A stretch of DNA of 64,000 nucleotides from contig JARKPR010000002.1 of NCBI GenBank assembly GCA_029975165.1, forward strand, positions 1-64,000. Direction: 5' to 3'. Of this stretch, positions 34,101 through 42,689 are shown in pieces (position 1 is the first letter of the stretch; every line of letters starts with the position of its first letter). The notes under the pieces were generated by a model. It was not told the origin of the DNA, ran no database searches, and saw only the letters and a list, made by a program, of their open reading frames with translations. A program made the position numbers and the translations under genes. The stretch comes from Selenomonadales bacterium (GTDB taxonomy: Bacteria; Bacillota; Negativicutes; Sporomusales; UBA7701).

Positions 34101-34923
34101 TTAAGATGGTACCCGTCGCGCTGCCGAGGCCGAATACATACTGCGTGCCGCCGCTGTTGACGGTGGTGCCTGTCGTGCGTCCGCCGCTGGATACGTGCTG
34201 CTGGCCGCCGCTGTTGACGGTCGTGCCAGTCACGTCGCTGTATGCCGTCTCCCGGCCGCCGTTGTTGACGATCGTGCCGGTCGCGCTGTGCCCGTGCTCC
34301 ACCCAGAGCCAGCCTCCGCTGTTCAACGTGACACCCGAAGCATGGCCGCCGCTGATGGCGACCGCCCCGCCGTTCGCCGCCAGCGTGGTGGCGCTGGTGG
34401 TGGCCACCAGCACGTAGCCGGACTCCAGGGTCACCCCGGTCGCGCTGCCGCCCCTTTGCAGCGACAGTATCCCGCCGGAGCCTACAGTCGTGCCCGTCGC
34501 GCTACCGAGTATTTCCTGCCGTCCGCCGCTGTTAACCGTCGTATTCGTCGCGCTGCCGCCGCTGTGGATATACTGATTGCCGCCGGTGGTAACGGTGGTG
34601 TTCGTCGCGCTGCCGTACACATTTTGCTGGCCGCCGTCGTGGACGACGTCGCCGTCGGCGGTTTGGCCGGCGCTGACCGTTTTTGTTCCTGTAACGTCGG
34701 CGGCGTACACGGTGGTGAAAAACAGCCTGTCCAGGAGTTGCCCGCCGTTCCACCGCGCTGCCAGCCACTCCTCGGTGACGGTCTCCCTGGTCTTGGCGAG
34801 GTCGGTTGCCGCGGCAAAATAGGGCAGCGCCAGCGGCGCGCCGCAGTTCATGCCGTTTGCCGCCGCCATGAGGACGGATACGGATTTCTGGCCGACGAAT
34901 GTCTTTTTGCCCCGTTTGCCCAT
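31129..34923 (-). CDS. AIDA-type autotransporter adhesin
   Basis: 1264 aa. An N-terminal export region (MGKRGKKTFVGQKS, then a hydrophobic stretch) leads into a passenger of strand-loop-strand repeats (SATxTTVNSGGxQxV) over about residues 75-815. A pertactin-like spacer follows (TVRLANGATVGNQLTIGQL). Residues from about 980 form the autotransporter beta-barrel (WLRIYRGALEATG...MVNVGLRMVF, C-terminal Phe). It inserts in the outer membrane and displays a long beta-solenoid. The ATG overlaps the heptosyltransferase stop (TAATG), so both are cotranslated. Confidence 0.95.
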   Translation of the reverse strand: MGKRGKKTFVGQKSVSVLMAAANGMNCGAPLALPYFAAATDLAKTRETVTEEWLAARWNGGQLLDRLFFTTVYAADVTGTKTVSAGQTADGDVVHDGGQQNVYGSATNTTVTTGGNQYIHSGGSATNTTVNSGGRQEILGSATGTTVGSGGILSLQRGGSATGVTLESGYVLVATTSATTLAANGGAVAISGGHASGVTLNSGGWLWVEHGHSATGTIVNNGGRETAYSDVTGTTVNSGGQQHVSSGGRTTGTTVNSGGTQYVFGLGSATGTILNGGQQQVNSGGNATNTTVNSGGTQKVSGGSATGTTIDSGGAQHVYIGGSVTGTIVNNGGGQFVSHGGSATNTTVNSGGEQRVWSGSATGTTVGSGGKLTVLSGGSATGATLADGYILWADTSATLEANGGAVAISGGHATSVTLNSGGLLEVLSGHSATGTTVNSGGGQSVSNGGRATGTIVNSSGRQSVAGGGSATDTIVNSGGEQHVWGGSATDTIVNGGGAQLVYSGGSATGTTVDSGGTLHLRGGGSATGAMLSAGYVLQADTSATLEANSGTVTISGGHAVGVTLNSGSWFNVLSGHSATDTTVNSGGREYLYGRVTGTTVGSGGLEQVVGDGVAIYTTVNSGGEQHVWSGSATDTVVNNGGGQYVYLGGSATNTTVNNGGLQQVSSGGSATGTTVSSGGILYLGAGGSATGATLAAGYVLQADTSATLEANGGAVAISGGLAMSVTLNSGGWLNVLSGHSATNTTVNSGGEQHVLSGGSATNTTVNDSGLQLVYSGGTATSTTVQSGGILALSGSATDTTANAGGVIALYSGAALSGTTQLNGATISANDVSGAYHIADMVVTGGGTVRLANGATVGNQLTIGQLSGAANFVINTDLANGQADRITITSAAAAEHTVRVGYDPGYATGSIVSGAAEFATVPGGTTFRALSTEYGPYQYTPELSAGSGGTSWAVTRLVPNGGVSETMYTAAAFSTGSLMLWRGEINDLTRRMGELRNDSGKAGEWLRIYRGALEATGTDGRRTTAQYTAFQGGYDTARKTVEGTWHTGFSLGYLSGDLTAERGRGDYGSLSVGAYGSWLGDKGHFLDIIVKQARLRNSYSSYLNNGAATEVTGSYKNWGTSLSAEYGHRRQLAGGWYLEPQAEITFGRISGADYTASDGTAVHNGAIGTTVGRLGVAYGRNTAKSTFYAKVSVAREFSAKSEVTMSLNGLPAVTREQNLKGTWLEYALGLTATNGKTNTYLEISKTTGSDVRTPWMVNVGLRMVF
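32480..34690 (-). repeat. Tandem strand-loop-strand repeats in the autotransporter passenger
   Basis: Repeats of about 19 codons encode SATxTTVxSGGxxxVxSGG. A larger segment (ISGGHA..VTLNSGGxLxVLSGHSAT) recurs four times, starting at about 32702, 33191, 33629 and 34283, so the passenger grew by segmental duplication. The repeat units carry many Ser and Thr, the acceptor sites expected for O-heptosylation. Confidence 0.85.
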
Positions 34924-36158
34924 TACCGTTCATCCTCCCGTCTTCTCGGGTTGAGGCCGTGGTCGCGCATCAGCCTGTCGATAACGGCGTTGACGTGCTC
35001 GGCGGTTATGAACCGCGAGCATTCGTACTGCCGGTCGGTGTTCTTGTGCCGCGGGCACCAGGTGAAGTCGTTGTGAACGAACTCGATGCTGCTGTCGGTG
35101 AAGCAGCCGGTGCAGACGTGGTAGTTGATGACCCGGTAGGGGGTGTAAAATTCCGTGAGCGGCAGGCTGAAGCCGCTGATGAGGACGACGGGGAGGCCGG
35201 TGGCCCACGCCAGCCAGGACAGGCCGCTGGGCAGGCCGACGAAGAAGTCGGCGTGGTGCAGGAGGTCGACCCTGTCCTGCAGCGGCCGGTTGCCGGTGAA
35301 GTCCTCGGCGCCGTAGGGGATTGTGTTCCAGCGGCTGCCGCCGCCGTGGCAGACTTCGCGGTCGATGCACAGCACGCGGTAGCCTTTGCGCTTGAGGTAC
35401 CTGATGGTGTTCAGCCAGCCGGTGGGATTGTTCCAGTACTTGGCCTGGCTGGTGGCCTGGGTGCCGATGCAGACGTACGGCTCATCGATCGCCCGCACCA
35501 GATTTTGCGATGCGATCTGCGGCCGTATCTCGTCCGGCGGCAGGCCGAGGATATGGGGGATGGTCTTCTGCAGGCCGACGATCCGCCAGTCGACCGGCTG
35601 GTGCATGCGGTCGTCGCAGGGGAAGAAAATGCCCATGTAGTAGGTGGCGTAGATGTCGTCCGGACGCTCGTCCGGGCCGACGAAATGCAATTCGGGATAG
35701 GTCAGGCGGAAGAGCTCCGCCAGCTCCGGGGCCATAGAGCAGTATACTTCGCAGTCGTGGGTGTGCTTGAACGCCTGGGCGTAGGGGAACCAGGCGATGA
35801 TGTCGCCGAGTGTGCCGACGGGGTATTTGATGAGGATATTTTTCCCTTTCGGGTTGAAGTCGTGGCTGAGTACCAGCCGGTCGTCCAGGTAGGCCTCCAG
35901 GCGAAAGTTGACGTAATATTTCTTCGTGCTCATGACGAGCGCGCTCGAGGCCTTGGCGTCGTACAGCGTCACGAAGTGGTCGCGATCGAAGATCAGCACC
36001 CGCCAGTTGCCCTCCGGCACCTTGATTCTCGCTCCGTAGTTGAAGTCGAATTCCAGCCCGGGTATGTCCGTCCTGCACGAGAGCGGGCCGGCATCGAAGA
36101 AGGCGTATTCTTTCCGTTCCGACGGGGCGACCGCCTGGGCGACCTGCGCGGCGCTCAT
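34923..36158 (-). CDS. Autotransporter O-heptosyltransferase (TibC/BAHT family)
   Basis: 411 aa glycosyltransferase that adds heptose to Ser/Thr of AIDA-type passengers in the cytoplasm before export. Family features: an N-terminal beta domain, KYPVGTLGDIIAWFPYAQ, IGTQATSQAKYWNNP, GLPSGLSWLAWA, and a C-terminal Cys-rich metal motif: CTGC, then C at +16 (TWCPRH) and another at +12 (YECSRF). The same four-Cys arrangement binds iron in TibC. ATG 36158 lies nine bases after GGAGGG. Directly upstream of the autotransporter. Confidence 0.93.
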   Translation of the reverse strand: MSAAQVAQAVAPSERKEYAFFDAGPLSCRTDIPGLEFDFNYGARIKVPEGNWRVLIFDRDHFVTLYDAKASSALVMSTKKYYVNFRLEAYLDDRLVLSHDFNPKGKNILIKYPVGTLGDIIAWFPYAQAFKHTHDCEVYCSMAPELAELFRLTYPELHFVGPDERPDDIYATYYMGIFFPCDDRMHQPVDWRIVGLQKTIPHILGLPPDEIRPQIASQNLVRAIDEPYVCIGTQATSQAKYWNNPTGWLNTIRYLKRKGYRVLCIDREVCHGGGSRWNTIPYGAEDFTGNRPLQDRVDLLHHADFFVGLPSGLSWLAWATGLPVVLISGFSLPLTEFYTPYRVINYHVCTGCFTDSSIEFVHNDFTWCPRHKNTDRQYECSRFITAEHVNAVIDRLMRDHGLNPRRREDER

Positions 36159-36271
36159 ACATCGCAACCCTCCCAATATTTGCCTGCTTATTCCTTATTG
36201 TTCCATGGATGCATACTATTTCCTGCCAATATTAGACATTCTTTCATATTTTTATTTCGTTCCGCAGTCCG

Positions 36272-36315
36272 TAAAAAGAAACCGGACCGGGACATTTTTC
36301 ATGTCCCGGTCCGGT
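36272..36315 (-). terminator. Terminator of the cyd operon
   Basis: Read on the minus strand, ACCGGACCGGGACAT / ATGTCCCGGTCCGGT is a perfect 15-bp stem, followed by TTTCTTTTT. It lies after the cydC stop. Confidence 0.93.
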
Positions 36316-36331
36316 ATTGGGCTGCTGTCTT

Positions 36332-38077
36332 TTAGGCCGGCCGCTCCCCGGCGAACAGGTCGTTCTGCAGGCGCCACAGGTCGTAGAACAGGCCTTGCCG
36401 CGCCAGCAGTTCCTCCTGGCGGCCGCGGTCGGCCACGCGGCCGCGGTCGAGGACGAGGATCTCGTCCATGTCGTCGAGGCCGATGAGCCGGTGGGTTATG
36501 AGGATGGCCGTCTTGCCGGCCAAGGTTTCCCGCAACGTAGCTATGATCTCCCCCGCCGTTACGGGGTCGACGCCGGCCAGGGGCTCGTCGAGGATGACGA
36601 GCGGCGGGTCTTTGAGCAGCACGCGGGCCAGGGCGAGGCGGCGACGCTCGCCTCCCGACAGGCCATGGCCGTTTTCCCCGACAGGCGTTTCGAGCCCCTG
36701 CGGCAGGGCGGCGAGCAGGCCGCCCAGGGCCGCCCGCCCGGCGGCGGCCGCCACGTCCGCCGGGGCGGCTTCCGGCCGGGCCAGGCGGATGTTGTCGCCG
36801 AGGGTGGCGGCAAAGATGTGGCTGTCCTGAGGCACGACGCCGATGAGGTTGCGCAGCGCCTCGGGCCGGAAATTGCTTATTTCTTCGCCGCCGAGGCAGA
36901 TGCGGCCGCCGTCGTAGTCCCAGAACCTCAGCAGCAAAGCGGCCAGGGTGCTTTTGCCCGCCCCGCTCGGGCCGACGATCGCCAGACGGCCGCCCACCGG
37001 GAGGCGGAACGACACGCCGTCGAGCGCCCACGGCAGCCCGTCCCGATAACGGAATTTGACATTATCAACTTCCAGGTCCAGGCTGGCGGGCGCACGGTCC
37101 GCCTGCTCCGCAGCCGGCGTCGCCGGCGCGGCGTCGAGGACGGCGAACAACCGCCCGGCGGCGGCCGCGCTTTCCTGCCAGTAGCGGTACGCGCCCGTCA
37201 GCGGCAGGACGGCCTCGAAGCTGTTCTGGACGCCGAGGGCCAGCGCCGCCAGGTAGACGCCGTCCAGTTGCCCGTTATTGACCAGCGGCACGGCGAGCAG
37301 CACCGTGCCGAGCAGTACGGCGTTCATGACCAGGCTGCCGCCGGCGCCGGCCGTCCCGGCGAGGCCGGCGGTCCGCCCCTGCAGCCGGCCGTAGCGGCGG
37401 TCGGCTGCCGCCACCCGTGCGGCCTGCCGCCCGGCCTGACCGAAAATGAGCAAATCGCGCAGCCCCGTGACGCTGTCCGCAAGCGTCACGGCCAAGCCGG
37501 CCCGCGCCGCCGGCAGCTTGCCGGCGTCGTCCTTTGCCAGCCGGTACAGCGCCGCCGGCAACAGGACGCCGGCGCAGAAGAAGCCCGTAGCCAGCAGCAG
37601 GGCGAACCCGGCGCCGAAGCCGCGCAGGGCGAGCGCCATGCCGGCTAAAACCGCCAGCGCCGCGGCGGGCGGCAGCAGCACGTGCAGGTAGAAGTATTGC
37701 AGCGTGTCGACGTCGTTGACGAACCTGCTCCACAGTTCGCCGCCCCGAAACGCGGCCGACCGGGCCGGCACCAGCGGCTCGAGGGCGCCGTACAGCCAGA
37801 CGCGGAGGCGGCCGAGCAGGCGGAAGGTGGCGTCATGGGCCATATACCGCTCCAGGTAACGGCAAACCGCCCGCGCCAGCCCGAAGAACCGCACGCCCGT
37901 CACCGCCGGCGCCAACGCCGCCAGCGGCGGATGGAGGGCGGCCGCGGCAATAAGGTAGGCCGCCGTGGCCATCAAGCCGACGTTGGCGGCGACCGTCGCC
38001 ACCGCCAGCAGGCAGGCCGCCAGCAGCGCCGGCCAGGCCGGCGCAATGATGCGGACCAACCGCAGCAGCGCGTTCAT
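36332..38077 (-). CDS. cydC: Thiol reductant ABC exporter subunit CydC
   Basis: 581 aa half-transporter. Six membrane segments in the first 300 residues (NALLRLVRIIAPAWPALLAA at the start), then an ABC domain with GPSGAGKST Walker A, LSGGERRRLALARVL signature and ILDEPLAGVD Walker B. Together with CydD it exports glutathione/cysteine or loads haem needed for bd oxidase assembly. ATG 38077 overlaps cydD by ATGA. The longer frame to 38710 is a shadow of cydD. Confidence 0.94.
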   Translation of the reverse strand: MNALLRLVRIIAPAWPALLAACLLAVATVAANVGLMATAAYLIAAAALHPPLAALAPAVTGVRFFGLARAVCRYLERYMAHDATFRLLGRLRVWLYGALEPLVPARSAAFRGGELWSRFVNDVDTLQYFYLHVLLPPAAALAVLAGMALALRGFGAGFALLLATGFFCAGVLLPAALYRLAKDDAGKLPAARAGLAVTLADSVTGLRDLLIFGQAGRQAARVAAADRRYGRLQGRTAGLAGTAGAGGSLVMNAVLLGTVLLAVPLVNNGQLDGVYLAALALGVQNSFEAVLPLTGAYRYWQESAAAAGRLFAVLDAAPATPAAEQADRAPASLDLEVDNVKFRYRDGLPWALDGVSFRLPVGGRLAIVGPSGAGKSTLAALLLRFWDYDGGRICLGGEEISNFRPEALRNLIGVVPQDSHIFAATLGDNIRLARPEAAPADVAAAAGRAALGGLLAALPQGLETPVGENGHGLSGGERRRLALARVLLKDPPLVILDEPLAGVDPVTAGEIIATLRETLAGKTAILITHRLIGLDDMDEILVLDRGRVADRGRQEELLARQGLFYDLWRLQNDLFAGERPA

Positions 38078-39795
38078 GCCGGCCCCCGGTAAGCGGCCGC
38101 CAGCCAGCGGTAAGCGCCGCCGGCGGCGAGCAGGTCGGCGTGCCGGCCTTCCTCTGCTATCCGGCCGCCGCTGAGGACGATGATGCGGTCGGCCCGGCAG
38201 GCGGTGCTCAGGCGGTGGGCGATGACCAGCACCGTCCTGCCGGCCGCCAGCCGTTCGAGCGCTGCCCGCACGAGGGCTTCGTTGCCGGGATCGAGCCCGC
38301 TGGCCGGCTCGTCGAGGAGGACGAGCGGCGCGTCCTTGAAAAACGCCCTGGCCAGGGCGATGCGTTGGGCTTCGCCGCCGCTGAGTCCCAGCCCGCCTTC
38401 GCCGATGACCGTGTCGTACCCGGCCGGCAGGCGGACGATGAAATCGTGGGCGCCGGCCGCCCGGGCGGCCGCCTCGACCGCTTCCCGGCCGCCGGGCGCG
38501 CCGAAGCCGATGTTGTCGGCCACCGTGGCGGCAAACAGATGGGGAAACTGGGGCACGCAGGCGACGTGCGCCAGCCATTCGACCGGCTGGAGGCCGCCAA
38601 GGTCGCGGCCGTTGACCGTGACAGCGCCGCTGTCCGGACGGATGAAACCCAGCAGCAGGTCGGCGACGGTGCTTTTGCCGGCCCCGCTCGGCCCGACGAG
38701 GGCGACGCACTCGCCCATCCCGATGGAGAACGTCACATCATGCAGGGCCGGCCGCGCTCCGCCGGGGTAGGTGAAGGTCACCCCTTCGAACCTGACGTTT
38801 ATCCGGCTGGCGGCGAACGGCTCGCCATCACTGCATATGGCGGGCGGACCGCCGGCCAGCAGGCCGTAGATGCGCTCCGCGGCGGTGGCGCCGGCCAGCC
38901 CGGCGTGGAAATGACCACCGAGCAGGCGTAGGGGCAGGTAGTACTCGGGGGCCAGCAGCAGGACGAAGAACGCCTGGCGGAATTCAAGGCCGCCGTACAG
39001 CAGCTTCAGCCCCACCGCCACCGCGACCAGGGCGGTGCTGAGGGTCGCGAGCAGTTCGAGCGTCAGCGCCGACAGGAAGGCCACCCTGAGCACGCCGAGC
39101 GTCGTGTCGCGCAGTTGGCCGCTCAGGCGGGCAATTACCGCTACCTGCTCCCGGCTGCGGTTGAACAGCTTGAGCGTCGCCAGGCCCTGCAGCACGTCGA
39201 AGAAGTGGCCGCTGAGGCGGCTGAGGGCGCCCCACTGGCGGCGCTGCACCGTCCCGGCCCAGCGGCCGATGAGTGCCATGAACAGCGGAATGAACGGGGC
39301 GGTGACGAGCATGATGGCCGCCGCCGCCGGGTCGAGTTGGAAGACGACCGTAAGGATGGCGGGCGGGATGACGGCCGCCGTGACGAGCTGGGGCAGGTAT
39401 TTGGCGAAATAGGCCTCAAGGCTGTCGATGCCCTGCACGAGCATGTTCACCAGTTCGCCCGCCCGCTCGCCGCCGGCGTGGACCGGGCCGAGCGCGAACA
39501 GCCGCGCCGTTGCCTGCCGGCGGAGGCCGGCCTGGATGCCGGCCGCCAGACGGAACCCAACCACTTCGCCGGCCCATAGCAGCCCGGCCCTGGCCGCCAT
39601 CACCGGCAGCAGGATATAGACGAGCGGCAGCAGCCCGGCGAGGTCCTGCCCGCCGAGAAAGGCGCCGTCGATGATTAGCGCCAGACAGTAAGCCTGGGCG
39701 ATCGCCAGTAGTCCCCCGAGCAGGCCGGCGGCGACGACCGGCGCGAGCAGCCCCGGATTGTTGACCGCTTCGCGCAGGAGAGGTTTGCTGCCCAT
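38074..39795 (-). CDS. cydD: Thiol reductant ABC exporter subunit CydD
   Basis: 573 aa half-transporter partner of CydC. N-terminal membrane domain (residues 15-300), ABC domain with GPSGAGKST, LSGGEAQRIALARAFF and LLDEPASGLD. Belongs to rrf2-cydABDC; downstream of cydB by about 70 bases. It should form a heterodimer with CydC in the inner membrane. Confidence 0.94.
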   Translation of the reverse strand: MGSKPLLREAVNNPGLLAPVVAAGLLGGLLAIAQAYCLALIIDGAFLGGQDLAGLLPLVYILLPVMAARAGLLWAGEVVGFRLAAGIQAGLRRQATARLFALGPVHAGGERAGELVNMLVQGIDSLEAYFAKYLPQLVTAAVIPPAILTVVFQLDPAAAAIMLVTAPFIPLFMALIGRWAGTVQRRQWGALSRLSGHFFDVLQGLATLKLFNRSREQVAVIARLSGQLRDTTLGVLRVAFLSALTLELLATLSTALVAVAVGLKLLYGGLEFRQAFFVLLLAPEYYLPLRLLGGHFHAGLAGATAAERIYGLLAGGPPAICSDGEPFAASRINVRFEGVTFTYPGGARPALHDVTFSIGMGECVALVGPSGAGKSTVADLLLGFIRPDSGAVTVNGRDLGGLQPVEWLAHVACVPQFPHLFAATVADNIGFGAPGGREAVEAAARAAGAHDFIVRLPAGYDTVIGEGGLGLSGGEAQRIALARAFFKDAPLVLLDEPASGLDPGNEALVRAALERLAAGRTVLVIAHRLSTACRADRIIVLSGGRIAEEGRHADLLAAGGAYRWLAAAYRGPA

Positions 39796-39867
39796 ACAGC
39801 CTCCAAACTCTGCGGGGCCGCCGGAAACCAGGCGGTTCCGGCGGCCCCGGAAGATTGTCGCGGCGCG

Positions 39868-40869
39868 CTAATATTCGGCGTCTTTCGGCAGCGGCCGGCG
39901 GAAGATCCAGTAAGCCCAAGCCTGGTAGGCGAGGACTACTGGCACGAAGACGAGGGCGGCGATCGTCATCAGCTTGAGCGTGTACGGGCTGGAGGCGGCG
40001 TTGTGCACCGTCAGGCTCCAGGCGGGGTCGAGGCTGGATACCATCAGGCGCGGGAACAGCCCCCAGAAGAAAGCGGTCGTAACCAGCACGACGGTCAGCC
40101 CGCTGGCAACGAACGCCCCGCCCGCTTTCCGCCGGACCGTCAGGAGGTAGGCGGCGACGAACGCCGCCACCGCCAGCCACAGCGACACCCCGGCGCCCAG
40201 GGTGGCGAATAGGTCGGTTTCGATATAGGTCAGGCCGACGAGGCCGAGACAGGCCGCCGCGGCGAACGGCCCGCATCGCAGGAACGCCAGCCGGGCGCGC
40301 TCCGCCGCTTGGCCGTCTGTTTTCAGGGCGAGGTAGGCGGCGCCGTGGCAGACGAAGACGAGCACGAAGGCCAGGCTGCCGACGAGGGCATACGGGCTGA
40401 GGAGGTCGAAAAAGGTGCCCACGTACTGCATCCGCGCGTCGATCGGCACGCCGCGGAGCAGGTTGGCCACCGCCACGCCCCACAGCAGCGCCGGGACGAG
40501 GCTGCCGGCGAAGATGAACCAGTCCCAGGTGCGGCGCCAGGCGGCGCCGGCGTCCTTGCCGCGGAAGTCGAGGGCGATTCCCCGGAGGATGAGGGCGGCC
40601 AGCATCAGGAACAGCGCCAGGTAGAAACCGCTGAACAGGGTGGCGTACACGTGGGGGAAGGCGGCGAACATCGCCCCGCCGGCCGTGATCATCCACACCT
40701 CGTTGCCGTTCCACACCGGGCCGATCGCGTGGACCAGCCGCCGGCGCTCCGCCTCGTCCCTGCCCAGGAACGGGAGGAGGATGCCCACGCCGTAGTCGAA
40801 GCCTTCGAGGAAGAAGAAGCCGGCGAACAGCACGGCCAACAATATGAACCACACCACGCTCAGTTCCAC
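39868..40869 (-). CDS. cydB: Cytochrome bd ubiquinol oxidase subunit II
   Basis: 333 aa, about eight membrane helices, LEGFDYGVGIL and FPHVYATLFSGFYLALFLML among typical motifs. Assembles with CydA to form the bd-type quinol oxidase, here probably for oxygen scavenging in an anaerobe. Start GTG at 40869 with AGGGAGG seven bases upstream; it overlaps the cydA 3' end by 10 bases. Confidence 0.95.
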   Translation of the reverse strand: MELSVVWFILLAVLFAGFFFLEGFDYGVGILLPFLGRDEAERRRLVHAIGPVWNGNEVWMITAGGAMFAAFPHVYATLFSGFYLALFLMLAALILRGIALDFRGKDAGAAWRRTWDWFIFAGSLVPALLWGVAVANLLRGVPIDARMQYVGTFFDLLSPYALVGSLAFVLVFVCHGAAYLALKTDGQAAERARLAFLRCGPFAAAACLGLVGLTYIETDLFATLGAGVSLWLAVAAFVAAYLLTVRRKAGGAFVASGLTVVLVTTAFFWGLFPRLMVSSLDPAWSLTVHNAASSPYTLKLMTIAALVFVPVVLAYQAWAYWIFRRPLPKDAEY

Positions 40870-42245
40870 AGCGCCGCCTCCCTTGCCTGTGCTGCCGGCG
40901 CAGCCGGCCGGCCTGCCGCCGGGCCTCGCCCGGCTACCCTGGCCGCGAGCCAGACGCCGACGATCGCCAGCGCGCCGTATATCAAAGTGAACCCGATCAG
41001 GGTGGTAAGGATCGCGCCCGCGCCGACGACCGGCGAGACGGCCTGTTCGACCCGCTGCAGGCCGAATACGATCCAGGGCTGGCGGCCGACCTCGGTCACG
41101 AGCCAGCCGGCCGAGTTGGCGATGTAGGGCACCGGCAGCGTCCAGAGCGCGGCCCTGAGCGCCCAGCGGCTGTCCCCCAGGCGGCCTTGCCGCCAGAGGT
41201 ACGCGCACCAGAGCGTTATCAGCACCAGCCACCCGCCGGCGGCCGTCATTACCCGGAAGCTCCAGAAGACGGTGGGAATGTCGGGGATGTAGTCGGCGGC
41301 GCCGTACCGCGCGGCGTACTCGGTCTGGATGTCGTTGAGGCCCCTGACCTCGCCGCGAAAGGTGTCGTACGTCAGAAACGACAAGCCGCCGGGAATCTGG
41401 ACGGCCCCGGAATTGGCCCGCCGCTCCTGGTCGATGGCGGCGACGAGGCTGAACGGCGCCGGGTCGGCGGTGTCCCACAGCGCTTCCATGGCGGCGAATT
41501 TCATCGGCTGCGCCTGGGCCATGAATTTGGCCTGGCTATGGCCGGTTATGCCGACGAGCAGGCTGGCGGCCAGCGCGCAGACGAGACCGAGCTTGAACGA
41601 CGGCAGGAAGAAGACCACCTGGCTGCGGCGCAGCAGGTGATATGCGCTAACCGCCATCACGAATACGCCGGCGGTGACCAGCCCCGCCAGCAGCGTGTGC
41701 GGGTACTGGTGCAGAACGTAGGGGTTGGCGAGCACGGCCGCGAAGTCGGTCATCTCCGCCCGTCCGTTGCGGACGGCGTAGCCCACGGGCGACTGCATGA
41801 ACGAATTGGCTGCCAGGATCCAGAAGGCCGAGAGGTTGGTGGCGAAGGCCACGAGCCAGATGGTGGCCGCGTGCAGCCTCTTGGACAGCCGGTCCCAGCC
41901 GAAGATCCACAGGCCGATGAAGGTCGATTCGAGGTAGAATGCGGTCAGCGCTTCCAGGGCGAGCGGGGCGCCGAAAATGTCGCCCATGAAGCGGGAGTAC
42001 TCCGACCAGTTCATGCCGAACTGGAATTCCTGCACAAGGCCGGTCACCACCCCCAGGGCGAAGTTGATCAAAAACAGCTTGCCCCAGAATTTGGCCATCT
42101 TTTTGTAAAGCTCGTTGCCGGTCCGCACGTAGGCCGTTTCCATGACGGCGACGAGGACCGACAGGCCCAGAGTCAGCGGCACGAACAGGAAATGATAGAC
42201 TGATGTGACGCCGAACTGCCAGCGGGCCAACAGCAACTGGTCCAT
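40860..42245 (-). CDS. cydA: Cytochrome bd ubiquinol oxidase subunit I
   Basis: 461 aa, the haem-bearing subunit of bd oxidase. H18 in VYHFLF is the haem b595 ligand; HQYPHTLLAG carries the b558 ligand; EVGRQPWIVFG is the GRQPW signature after the Q-loop. The protein is of the short Q-loop type (about 60 residues shorter than E. coli CydA). RBS AGGGGAGGAG. 12 bases downstream of the rrf2 gene. Confidence 0.96.
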   Translation of the reverse strand: MDQLLLARWQFGVTSVYHFLFVPLTLGLSVLVAVMETAYVRTGNELYKKMAKFWGKLFLINFALGVVTGLVQEFQFGMNWSEYSRFMGDIFGAPLALEALTAFYLESTFIGLWIFGWDRLSKRLHAATIWLVAFATNLSAFWILAANSFMQSPVGYAVRNGRAEMTDFAAVLANPYVLHQYPHTLLAGLVTAGVFVMAVSAYHLLRRSQVVFFLPSFKLGLVCALAASLLVGITGHSQAKFMAQAQPMKFAAMEALWDTADPAPFSLVAAIDQERRANSGAVQIPGGLSFLTYDTFRGEVRGLNDIQTEYAARYGAADYIPDIPTVFWSFRVMTAAGGWLVLITLWCAYLWRQGRLGDSRWALRAALWTLPVPYIANSAGWLVTEVGRQPWIVFGLQRVEQAVSPVVGAGAILTTLIGFTLIYGALAIVGVWLAARVAGRGPAAGRPAAPAAQAREAALWN

Positions 42246-42257
42246 GAAACTCCTCCC

Positions 42258-42671
42258 CTATGGTTTTTTTGCGACCAGGGACGCGAACGTGGCCCGGCGC
42301 AGCCCGGCGACGAGCCCGTCCTGCAGCCCGCGCAGGGCGGCGTGCACCGGGCACTCGCTCGTGCAGTGCTTGTTGCAGGCTTCCCGCTCGGCGAGGCAGC
42401 GATGGATGGCGACCGGTCCCTCCAGCGCCTCGATGACGTCGAGCAGGCTGATCTCCGCCGCCGGCCTGGCAAGGCCGAAGCCGCCCGCCGGGCCGCGGCG
42501 GGATTCGACCAGGCCGGCCCGCGTCAAGGCATGCATGATTTTCAGGACGAATCGCGGCGGGATGGCCTGCGCCTCCGCCAGTTCCCGGGCGCTTACGACC
42601 GCACCCGCCGGCAGGGACGCCAGATGCAGGACCGCGCGGAAGGCGTAATCCGTTGCTTGATTGAGCTGCAC
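42258..42671 (-). CDS. Rrf2-family regulator with Fe-S-type Cys cluster
   Basis: 137 aa. Winged-helix N-terminus (QATDYAFRAVLHLASLPAG, then RELAEAQAIPPRFVLKIM, LVESRRGPAGGF) and a Cys cluster C92, C99, C103, C107 that could hold an [Fe-S] sensor, as in IscR or NsrR. First gene of rrf2-cydABDC. It likely controls the whole operon through dyads at its own promoter, which fits sensing of oxygen or NO. Confidence 0.9.
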   Translation of the reverse strand: MQLNQATDYAFRAVLHLASLPAGAVVSARELAEAQAIPPRFVLKIMHALTRAGLVESRRGPAGGFGLARPAAEISLLDVIEALEGPVAIHRCLAEREACNKHCTSECPVHAALRGLQDGLVAGLRRATFASLVAKKP

Positions 42672-42689
42672 TGCACCACCTCGCTAAAT

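Noticed and set aside
32480-34690. CRISPR array
   Set aside because: The repeats are in frame, encode a beta-solenoid and have no uniform spacers.
38078-38710. Upstream extension of the cydC frame to 38710
   Set aside because: The Arg/Pro-rich sequence is a shadow of cydD; the membrane domain starts at ATG 38077 with an ATGA overlap.
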